Shown here piece by piece: positions 1 through 5,870 of a stretch of 38,174 nucleotides of DNA. Each line of letters opens with the position of its first letter. Within the stretch, counting starts at the first letter, position 1. The stretch is taken from positions 1 to 38,174 of the forward strand of contig JAEYRX010000038.1 of NCBI GenBank assembly GCA_023435225.1, given 5' to 3'. This stretch comes from Bacillota bacterium. GTDB taxonomy: Bacteria; Bacillota; UBA4882; UBA8346. The notes under the pieces were generated by a model. That model searched no databases. It saw only the letters and a list, made by a program, of their open reading frames with translations, and was not told the DNA's origin. Made by a program: the position numbers and the translations under genes.

Positions 1-170
1 CGCCTTTTCCTTAACGTTCACCACAACGGCTCTTTACCTATGCAGCTTAAGGTGGTTTGAACCTGCACCTGCATGCCGGTTCGATGGATCTTCTTCCATC
101 ATCATCTATGCGTTTCTTATGGCACACATAGGGACAAAGGGTAAGGTTTATCAATAATTGGCGAACAAAA
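1..170. other. window edge, no gene recognised
   Basis: This stretch lies downstream of aroE. I recognise no coding region. A plus-strand frame is open from the window edge to a TAA near position 152, but it starts outside and has no visible homology. The sequence is richer in GC than the next intergenic regions and can form small hairpins, for example GATGGA/TCCATC near 82-99 and GAACC/GGTTC near 59-82. It may be part of a structured RNA or the edge of another element. I could not match it to tRNA, tmRNA, SRP RNA or RNase P RNA. Confidence 0.3.
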
Positions 171-1028
171 TTACTTTGTTATTTCATTCAACTTATTCCT
201 CATAACCTCAATCGGCGGTTCGGTATCAAACCATAGTTTAAAGCTTTCCACTCCTTGATACAAAAGAAGGGATAAACCGGATAACACTTGGCAACCGGTT
301 TTGATTGCATCATTATACAATTTCGTCCCGCCTTTTCTGTAGACTATATCATAGACAAAATGTTTGGGCGCTAAAAAGTGTTCCGGCATTATACTTTGTT
401 CATCATGAAGTCCAATTGAAGTCGTATTGATTAATAGATCATAAGAGTTCCAATCAAGTTCATTAAGACGATTTAATTCATGGACTGTGGCCGTAAAACC
501 GGTGTCATTCCAAATTCGCTCTTCTAGGTCAACGGCTTTGGCAAAATTTCGGTTTATAATTGTTAAAGATTTTATACCGGCGCCAATCAAACTATAAACA
601 AGCGCCCGGGCTGAACCTCCGGCTCCGAAGATTAATATATTTTTATCAGTAATATCAAAGTTCCCGTCCTCTTTCAGCGATCTAAGAAAACCGGTTCCAT
701 CGGTACTTGTCCCAATTAATCGATTATCCCGGTGAATTATGGTATTTATCGAACCACTCATTTTGGAGTCTTCACTGACTTCATCCAAAAATGGCAGCAC
801 TGATTGTTTATGAGGAATTGTAATATTAACACCTTTGAAGTTAAGTGATTTTATAGCCTGAACTGCGTGGGTAATTTGTTCCGGCTTTACATGGCAGGGA
901 ATATAAACGCAATTCCAGTCAAGTGCGGCAAAAGCAGCATTATGCATTGCCGGGGATAAACTATGGCTGACTGGGTCCCCGAAAACAGCTATAACTGTGG
1001 TCTTTCCATTAATTGTTTGAGTATCCAT
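171..1028 (-). CDS. aroE: shikimate dehydrogenase (NADP+)
   Basis: This gene encodes the enzyme that reduces 3-dehydroshikimate to shikimate with NADPH in the aromatic amino acid pathway, in the cytoplasm. The 285 residues match the usual AroE length. The N-terminal substrate domain carries GDPVSHSLSPAMHN (residues 17-30), NITIPHK with the catalytic Lys74, and STDGTG with the catalytic Asp110. The C-terminal Rossmann domain has the glycine-rich loop FGAGGSA (134-140) followed by an NRN motif typical of NADP binding. The end carries the LLLYQGVESFKLW segment, equivalent to the family's conserved Gln helix. In many Bacillota aroE directly follows yqeH. Here it is separated from yqeH by the accessory island. 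ATG start with a modest AAGGA upstream. Confidence 0.95.
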   Translation of the reverse strand: MDTQTINGKTTVIAVFGDPVSHSLSPAMHNAAFAALDWNCVYIPCHVKPEQITHAVQAIKSLNFKGVNITIPHKQSVLPFLDEVSEDSKMSGSINTIIHRDNRLIGTSTDGTGFLRSLKEDGNFDITDKNILIFGAGGSARALVYSLIGAGIKSLTIINRNFAKAVDLEERIWNDTGFTATVHELNRLNELDWNSYDLLINTTSIGLHDEQSIMPEHFLAPKHFVYDIVYRKGGTKLYNDAIKTGCQVLSGLSLLLYQGVESFKLWFDTEPPIEVMRNKLNEITK

Positions 1029-1140
1029 AAATCCTTATTTCGGTTTTTTTCGTGATTTTCCTGCAAGGAAATAGAATTGGGAAGAGTTTTTGGTTATAAT
1101 TAATATTCAGCCACACCGCTGTCAAAAAATTTAGCCAAGG

Positions 1141-1196
1141 AATCAAAAAATTTCTCTAGAGAAATCAAAAAGTTTCACTAGAGAAATTTTTTGATT
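1141..1196. repeat. perfect 19-bp inverted repeat
   Basis: The left arm 1141-1159 and right arm 1178-1196 are exact reverse complements, with an 18-base loop. The centre word TCTCTAGAGA occurs inside the left arm region and again, imperfectly, near 1216-1231. The stem is AT-rich and lacks a clear one-sided U tract, so it is not a textbook terminator. It could end transcription from either side or be a small palindromic element. Confidence 0.75.
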
Positions 1197-1442
1197 AAGC
1201 CAAGGAATTTTAATATTTCTCTAGAGGAATTTTTGAATTTAACCGGAGAAATTTTTTAAGCTAAGCAATTGAGTTTTCCAAGTTGGCTTTAAAAGAAAAA
1301 GGCAGGTAAACCGAACTAATCCATATGGCCTTAATTAAGTAAAATAAAATAAGCTCTTTTGCTTTACTTCTTTTACAAAAACCGTTTTCAAACCCAGACT
1401 TTTTTCACCATAGGTTTGATTGCCTATTTTATAAAATATAAT

Positions 1443-1483
1443 GGAACATCAGCAGTTAAAACAAATGATTACCGACTTGGATA
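1443..1483 (+). pseudogene. remnant of coiled-coil cassette
   Basis: These 41 bases match positions about 3496-3536 of the intact plus-strand coiled-coil gene with two mismatches, covering the codons for the EHQQLKQMITDLDS segment. Nothing of the promoter, start or 3' end of the gene is left. It shows that the island once held at least a third copy of the cassette. Confidence 0.7.
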
Positions 1484-1543
1484 GGGTCCTGGTTCTATCC
1501 TTCTCCAACTTCGTGAAATGATCTAACTACAGTGTTATCTGAG

Positions 1544-1711
1544 TTAATGTTTCTCTATAAATTCTAAATTCAACTTATGTTTTCTTGCGAACTCTCTGGC
1601 GGCTTCATTGGCCTTTTTAGCACGTTCTCCCGGAGCTAAATCTTTCATTTCTTCATGAATCTGAACCTGTATTTCATGTAATTCTTGCATAGTTTTGGAT
1701 TCTTCAATCAT
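1544..1711 (-). CDS. small antitoxin-like protein paired with PIN protein
   Basis: This 55-residue ORF (starts MIEESKTMQELHEIQ) overlaps the 3' end of the PIN gene by 8 bases, which implies translational coupling. It is charged and helical, with a LAPGERAKKANEAAREFAR segment. That resembles the short 'tpeER...a.eF.kk' proteins that often lie next to PIN-domain genes. It is probably the antitoxin or an accessory of the PIN nuclease. It sits downstream of the toxin-like gene, the reverse of the commonest type II order. I see no DNA-binding fold. The assignment rests on context and size. Confidence 0.6.
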   Translation of the reverse strand: MIEESKTMQELHEIQVQIHEEMKDLAPGERAKKANEAAREFARKHKLNLEFIEKH

Positions 1712-2177
1712 TCTCTAACACCTCCGTTGGTGTAATTATTTGAATTCCCCGGTATCCTTCCCGAATAGCTATAGATGTAACCATTCGTTTTGTCTTTATT
1801 TTAACAATGTGTTTGAAATTCCAACTTGCCAAATAGTCAATCTCATAAAAAACTGCTACGGCTAAGTGTAACGCATCTTCGTCATATTTTGGAGGAATTA
1901 CTCCTTCGGCGACTATCTGTTCAGCTAACTTTTCGACTTCTTCGGTGATATTCAGGATTTTAACATTAGCTGCTTTTATAACTTCAGTCAATTCTTCTTG
2001 ACGCTGTTGACTGCAACCGGCAATCTCTTGAAACACTAAAGCAGATATATATACTTCATAGGCGCCTTTTTGTAGCTCGGTAAAAAACTTTCTGGTAATG
2101 TCTCTTTGTTCCGGCGCATCATCGGCATAAAAGAAACTAATAACCGAGGTGTCCAGATAGATTTTTTCTTTTTTCAT
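1704..2177 (-). CDS. PIN-domain protein, VapC-like putative RNase toxin
   Basis: The 157-residue protein starts with KIYLDTSVISFFYADD, the typical PIN opening strand with the metal-binding Asp9. It continues with acidic Glu51 (FQEIAG), Asp99/Asp101 (YDEDALHLAVA) and Asp114 (DYLASWNFKHI). These are the carboxylates that hold Mg2+/Mn2+ in PIN ribonucleases. VapC-type proteins cut RNA and are usually held by a cognate antitoxin. A strong ribosome binding site (GGAGGGG) lies just before the ATG. The gene begins only 22 bases after the decayed RHS tip and overlaps the small downstream ORF. A DNA-repair or RNA-processing PIN role cannot be excluded. Confidence 0.85.
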   Translation of the reverse strand: MKKEKIYLDTSVISFFYADDAPEQRDITRKFFTELQKGAYEVYISALVFQEIAGCSQQRQEELTEVIKAANVKILNITEEVEKLAEQIVAEGVIPPKYDEDALHLAVAVFYEIDYLASWNFKHIVKIKTKRMVTSIAIREGYRGIQIITPTEVLEND

Positions 2178-2199
2178 TTTCCCCTCCCGTTAAATTATA

Positions 2200-3213
2200 T
2201 CATTTTAGTAGTTTTTGGGATAGTGGATTTGACCTCCCAAACCCACCATTCCCCATTCCTCCGGGAAAACCACTGGGTGACCTGCCGGAACCACTGTTAC
2301 CCATTCCCATGGGAAGATTACTGAGATAATAATTATTTCGCGATTCTTTTACATTTTTATTTATATTATCTATCGTTTTTTTATAATTTGATGAGCTTGG
2401 ACCTCCTGTTGATCCGCTTGGGTCGCTTGAAATACCACTTGTAACACCACTGGTTGAGTTTCCAATGCTATTACTTATACTACCAATAGTTCCTATACCA
2501 ATACATCCCATCGCCCACAAGCCGGTAGGATCAATATATACAACCGGATTATTATTACAATAAGCATACCAGTTCAATCCGTCTTCCAACGGATCAACCG
2601 AAATAAATCTCCCCATTACCGGATCATAGTACCTAGCGCCGTAGTAGTAAAAATCCGAGTTATCCAGCTCTTTGCCGGTAAAAGTATATCTGACGCCTCC
2701 GATACCTTCTGAAAATGAAATCTCTCCATAAGGTTTATAGGCCATTCTCAATATCAAGTTGCCATTTATATCACTCATCGCGCTCGATGATCCCAGATGG
2801 TCCTTATGATACCACCTGACCTCATCGGCACTCGAACTTTCCACCACCCGCATATTATTGGCAAAGTAATACTTCGTCGCCTTGCTCAATACTCCTCCCT
2901 GATACTCCTCTTCATAATCCTTGAAGAAATACAAGGTAGTCTTACCGTTCTCCACTTTCTTTATCCGCTTAAAACCAGCCCCGTAAACAAAACTCCCGCT
3001 ATCGGAGATTGCCGCCACTCGATTATCATAATCCCAACTAATCTCTCACCCGTCGCTTCTCCCGGTAATACTGCCATTGGCATCATATGTATAGTCAAAC
3101 CGCCCGTCATTGGCCACCGCATAAGGATGTAACGGGTTGTAAGTATAGATCCGGTTATCCTTCTCCAATATGTTATTTAGCTCGTCATAACAGGTCGAAT
3201 CGGCTCGATGATT
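2200..3213 (-). pseudogene. orphan RHS tip, 5'-truncated with internal stop
   Basis: This is a displaced copy of the end of the large RHS gene. Codons matching YDELNNILEKDNR through the RHS core end (GRFISVDPLEDGLNWYAYC, then DPTGL) are followed by an unrelated Gly/Ser-rich tip of about 105 residues. The reading frame is broken by TGA at 3046-3048, where the intact gene has AGA (Arg). Near 3190-3205 a short stretch corresponding to VYGHKTYR is missing (ADST joins almost directly to YDE). Homology stops near 3205, where the coiled-coil cassette begins. An ORF from GTG 3018 to 2200 stays open (272 residues) but has no ribosome binding site. It is an orphan rhs-CT module, probably not expressed as a functional protein. 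Confidence 0.85.
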
Positions 3214-3239
3214 GTTTCTTTTTTTACCAACCCGGATAA

Positions 3240-3302
3240 AAAAATTGTCCAAAGGTAACCAAATTATGGTACAATATTAATTAGTCGAACCGGCGAGGTG
3301 AT
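3240..3302 (+). promoter_or_regulatory. extended -10 promoter and RBS of copy 1
   Basis: The -10 element TACAAT is preceded by TGG, giving an extended -10 (TGGTACAAT), near 3268-3276. A weak -35-like TTGTCC lies 19 bases upstream. A good Shine-Dalgarno site (GAGGTGAT) lies 6 bases before the ATG at 3306. The same block is nearly identical in copy 2. Confidence 0.6.
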
Positions 3303-3305
3303 ATT

Positions 3306-3587
3306 ATGACTGATGAACAACGAAGAACGAATGTATTACTGGAAGAGCTAATGTCTCAATTTCGCACCTTTGGAGAAGGCTTGCAATTAGTGAATGATAA
3401 GATTGACAAGGTAGACCAAAAGGTTAATAAAGTTGAATATAAGGTTAACAATATTGAGCAAGAACTCATAAGTCTTAAAGCCGAAAATCGTCAAGAACAT
3501 CAACAGTTAAAACAGATGATTACCGACTTGGATAGTGAAGTTAAACGATTAGATACTGAAGTGGTACAAATAAAGCGGGTGAAATAA
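3306..3587 (+). CDS. small coiled-coil protein, copy 1
   Basis: The 93-residue protein opens with MTDEQRRTNVLLEELMSQF and continues as an almost unbroken heptad-rich helix (repeated V/I-D-K spacing, residues 28-90), ending in DSEVKRLDTEVVQIKRVK. I know no function. Similar short coiled-coil proteins with an 'FGEGLQ' motif and a 'Dsev.rLdtEv..IKRvK' end are, as far as I recall, common multi-copy ORFs in clostridial genomes. Copy 2 has identical ends but a shorter, different middle, so the termini are the conserved part. It has its own promoter, ribosome binding site and terminator, so it is likely expressed. Confidence 0.75.
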   Translation: MTDEQRRTNVLLEELMSQFRTFGEGLQLVNDKIDKVDQKVNKVEYKVNNIEQELISLKAENRQEHQQLKQMITDLDSEVKRLDTEVVQIKRVK

Positions 3588-3606
3588 TGCAGCCCGCCTT
3601 TTTTAT
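3573..3606 (+). terminator. intrinsic terminator of coiled-coil copy 1
   Basis: The stem AAGCGGG/CCCGCCTT (3573-3579 and 3593-3599) overlaps the stop codon and is followed by a T-rich run up to 3604. In copy 2 the same stem exists at about 4272-4292, but the T run is lost (TTCAACTTT), so that copy probably reads through. Confidence 0.75.
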
Positions 3607-3720
3607 TTATAGTTCATTAAGGCCATAAGAACCCCCGTCAATTAATAAATATACATATATTTTCCCGAGCATTTTAAGATATCTCATTATGGTTTTCATT
3701 ATGGCCTCATTATTTATAAC

Positions 3721-3924
3721 CTATCTCTGATCAGTTTTAGCAAATATCTCCACCCGATTTCTCCAAATCAGATAAGCAGAGACAATTACCATTATTGATA
3801 AAACAACAATAAACGGCACTCCATTGTAAGATGATAATATATCTTTATACAAATCAGAATAATGAAACACATTGTAGTTAATTATATGCGCAATTATCGG
3901 CGCCCATATTGTTTTAAACCACAA
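3721..3924 (-). pseudogene. C-terminal remnant of CPBP-family intramembrane protease
   Basis: The 67-residue frame opens with a TTG and reads WFKTIWAPIIAHIINYNVF. That resembles the last conserved motif (apiiaH...N) of CPBP/CAAX-type membrane proteases such as Abi proteins. It is followed by a hydrophobic helix (IVVLSIMVIVSAYLIW) and a charged tail. The glutamate-bearing EExxxR and FxxxH motifs that should precede it are absent. The 5' side runs into coiled-coil cassette copy 2 near 3944. It is most likely a truncated, non-functional gene end. Confidence 0.6.
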
Positions 3925-3943
3925 ATAAAACTTTTAATTTGTC

Positions 3944-4292
3944 AAAATGATGATTTTTTCTTTTTAAAAACCTTGTCCAAAAAGCAACCAAATTATGGTA
4001 CAATATTAATTAGTCGAACCGGCGAGGTGATATTATGACTGATGAACAACTAAGAACGAATGTATTACTGGAAGAGCTAATGTCTCAATTTCGTACTTTT
4101 GGAGAAGGTTTACAACTATTAAATGATAAAGTGGATAGAGGTTTTAATGAGCTTAACCAACGAATTGATAAATTGGATGAAAACAACCGCCAAGAGCATA
4201 AACAAATAATGCGAGCGGTTCAAGACTTAGATAGTGAAGTTAAACGATTAGACACCGAAATGGTTCAAATAAAGCGGGTGAAATAATACAGC
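3944..4292 (+). repeat. coiled-coil cassette, copy 2
   Basis: The second copy of the unit described for 3208-3610. The promoter and first about 95 coding bases are almost identical, the middle of the gene has diverged, and the last about 60 bases are again nearly identical. It lies just upstream of the truncated CPBP remnant and abuts the 3' end of the small ORF at 4298. Confidence 0.65.
4035..4286 (+). CDS. small coiled-coil protein, copy 2
   Basis: An 83-residue paralogue of the protein at 3306-3587. It shares MTDEQ-RTNVLLEELMSQF at the start and DSEVKRLDTE-VQIKRVK at the end. The middle reads LLNDKVDRGFNELNQRIDKL, a clear heptad pattern, in place of the VDQKVNKVEYKV segment of copy 1. It has the same extended -10 promoter (TGGTACAAT) and GAGGTGAT ribosome binding site. 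Function unknown. The conserved ends and swapped middle suggest either exchange or rapid change within the coil. Confidence 0.75.
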   Translation: MTDEQLRTNVLLEELMSQFRTFGEGLQLLNDKVDRGFNELNQRIDKLDENNRQEHKQIMRAVQDLDSEVKRLDTEMVQIKRVK

Positions 4293-4297
4293 CCGCT

Positions 4298-4489
4298 TCA
4301 ACTTTCCTCACCCTTTTCCTTTCTTCTTTTAGTATCAAACCTTGCATAAACCATTTTGGGGTAAAACGTAATTATTTTATTATGCAGATAGTATCCGTCA
4401 AAAGCATGCTGGACCGACATCTTGATCCATTCTTTTCCCGTGTCCACTTCAACTATATCGTCAACGCTTAATTCATGATATGATTCCAA
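4298..4489 (-). CDS. small protein, possibly frameshifted end of upstream gene
   Basis: This 63-residue frame opens with TTG 4489 and has no visible ribosome binding site. It reads as a soluble, charged segment (ELSVDDIVEVDTGKEWIKM, ending KRRKEKGEES). It overlaps the upstream membrane-protein ORF by 17 bases in another frame. A one-base indel there would join them into one protein of about 175 residues: two membrane helices followed by this soluble domain. I cannot tell a frameshift from translational coupling. Not recognised as a known family. Confidence 0.5.
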   Translation of the reverse strand: MESYHELSVDDIVEVDTGKEWIKMSVQHAFDGYYLHNKIITFYPKMVYARFDTKRRKEKGEES

Positions 4490-4826
4490 ATGTAAAAAGC
4501 ATAATTAAAATATAGTATAATATATAGACCCATATAGAGGAATATTGAGTAAGAACTTTATCTTGAATATATTGTAATAGTATAGCAGTAATTAATATTA
4601 AAGCTAATGAAGGTATTTTTATTATATTAATTTTCTGTGTCAAATTATTACTATTGACTGATTTCTCCTTTAGCGTTGGATCCGGCTCATACGAAAAATA
4701 AGATTTATTATATTCAATCATAATCATCCCGGTAATTGCATCCCATGGCATTACTTTATCATAAAAATAAAAATTCCAATATAACCACTTTCCAATAAAT
4801 ATATCCTCCTGGTCGTTAGCCATCAT
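4473..4826 (-). CDS. small membrane protein downstream of RHS locus
   Basis: The 117-residue protein has a soluble N-terminus rich in aromatic residues (IGKWLYWNFYFYDKVMPW) and two membrane helices near residues 73-88 and 95-114. No family is recognised. It lies 49 bases after the lipoprotein gene on the same strand, and no good ribosome binding site precedes its ATG. The frame is open slightly further upstream without a standard start. As part of the gene set behind the RHS gene it is a second immunity candidate. It may be the front part of a frameshifted gene that continues at 4489. Confidence 0.5.
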   Translation of the reverse strand: MMANDQEDIFIGKWLYWNFYFYDKVMPWDAITGMIMIEYNKSYFSYEPDPTLKEKSVNSNNLTQKINIIKIPSLALILITAILLQYIQDKVLTQYSSIWVYILYYILIMLFTFGIIS

Positions 4827-4875
4827 GATAAAGCTAATGATAAGAAAGACACTGTCTAGGTGTGCCTTATCGTTA

Positions 4876-5739
4876 TCAGAAATCTATCCATGCAAGTCCG
4901 GGGCCACTTGCTCGTAAACCTTTCAGAACAAAGATTTCTTTAGTAAGATAATCAACTATTTCTAAATCAGTCCAATCATTATAGAAATTCGATTTCCACT
5001 GTTTGCAAATTAAATAATTCGTATCTTTAATCCAAGTTAGATCTACAATGCGTTTAATTCCTGTTCGTTCGATATTTCCATTTGTCATATCAAGGATTAT
5101 TAATTCAGAATTATCTGAATCAAGATAGGCTAATTTTTTCCCATCACAACGGATTTCCGGTATACTTCCACTAGTTACAATATTAATAATTGATTTTGTT
5201 GATTCATTAAGTTTTACTTTATTTATTCTATTATCTTTGGAGTTAAATATAAGTGTGTCCTTAAATGCTGTAAGTCTTGTTCCAAGATTCACTGATTCCT
5301 TTAAAATTTCGGTACGATAACTATTTTTCAGGTTTTCGACTATAAGAGTATAATTTTTCCCAGTTATATAAGCTATTTTATCTTCTTCTAAGTAGCAATA
5401 GTCCCATATTTCGCCTGAAAAAATCCTTATTAAATTTTCACCGTCAAACTTATAAATTCCATCTTTAGATTTACATAGTAGTTCCTTCCCCTTAATGCTT
5501 TTAGGGTATTCTAAATCTTTTTCAATGGATATTAACAGATTACTTTTACCAGTTTGGAAATCATACTTCCTTAACACATAAGTCTTTTCACTTGCTACAA
5601 ATACAAAACCTCCTTTTAAACTTTTAATTGTACTTTCAAGTTCCGTTCTATCCTTTCCACAAGAGGAAAATATTAATATCAAAAAAATGACAATACTAAA
5701 ATGCCATAAATTATTAAATAAAGTAATTCTTTTAAACAT
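4876..5739 (-). CDS. putative lipoprotein, beta-propeller-like, immunity candidate
   Basis: The 287-residue protein has an N-terminal signal (LWHFSIVIFLILIFSS) followed by Cys27 in an IFSSCGKD context, a plausible lipobox although Phe at -3 is less usual. The mature part consists of repeated short strands of the form 'LLCKSKDGIYKFDGENLIRI' and 'KKLAYLDSDNSELIILD', which suggests a TolB-like beta-propeller. It would be anchored outside the cytoplasmic membrane. It starts 23 bases after the RHS stop with a strong AAGGAG site, so it is almost certainly co-transcribed with it. Immunity genes of polymorphic toxins sit in this place. That role is inferred from position. A generic lipoprotein is possible. 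Confidence 0.75.
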   Translation of the reverse strand: MFKRITLFNNLWHFSIVIFLILIFSSCGKDRTELESTIKSLKGGFVFVASEKTYVLRKYDFQTGKSNLLISIEKDLEYPKSIKGKELLCKSKDGIYKFDGENLIRIFSGEIWDYCYLEEDKIAYITGKNYTLIVENLKNSYRTEILKESVNLGTRLTAFKDTLIFNSKDNRINKVKLNESTKSIINIVTSGSIPEIRCDGKKLAYLDSDNSELIILDMTNGNIERTGIKRIVDLTWIKDTNYLICKQWKSNFYNDWTDLEIVDYLTKEIFVLKGLRASGPGLAWIDF

Positions 5740-5762
5740 CAGTATTGCTCCTTTTAAAAACT

Positions 5763-5870
5763 TTAGTAATCCCAGGAATAATCATCTTCATTCCAGTAAT
5801 CCCAGGAATAATCACTATTCCAATAATCCCAAGAATAATCATCCTCTGAATAATCCCAGGAGTGATCATA
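5763..5870 (-). repeat. 27-30 bp minisatellite coding the SWDY tail
   Basis: Four tandem units beginning TAATCCCA(G/A)GA lie at about 5767, 5797, 5824 and 5851. On the minus strand they encode repeats of the pattern YSWDYWN with Asp/Glu spacers at the extreme C-terminus of the RHS protein. Units differ by in-frame codons, so the tail can lengthen or shorten without loss of frame. Confidence 0.8.

Larger units (their letters stand above)
1029..1543. other. intergenic region with palindromes and a gene scrap
   Basis: The 515 bases between aroE and the small antitoxin-like ORF hold no credible gene. They contain a perfect 19-bp inverted repeat (1141-1159 and 1178-1196), a direct repeat of AGCCAAGGAA about 65 bases apart (1133 and 1198), several further TTTCTCTAGAG words up to about 1260, and a 41-base remnant of the coiled-coil cassette at 1443-1483. 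The sequence is very AT-rich. Confidence 0.6.
3208..3610 (+). repeat. coiled-coil cassette, copy 1
   Basis: Copy 1 of a duplicated unit. The similarity to copy 2 begins around GATGATT-TTTCTTTTT (3208 and 3946), includes the promoter, leader, ribosome binding site and gene, and ends at the CAGCCCGC arm of the terminator. Its left edge coincides with the point where RHS homology ends, so it seems to have truncated the RHS tip. It is on the opposite strand from all surrounding genes. No terminal inverted repeats or target duplications were evident by eye. Confidence 0.65.

Noticed and set aside
59..100. tRNA-like T-loop word GGTTCGAT
   Set aside because: No acceptor, D or anticodon arms fit around it, and no discriminator/CCA context.
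5763..5870. CRISPR array, because of short tandem repeats
   Set aside because: Units are contiguous without spacers and are in frame within a coding sequence.
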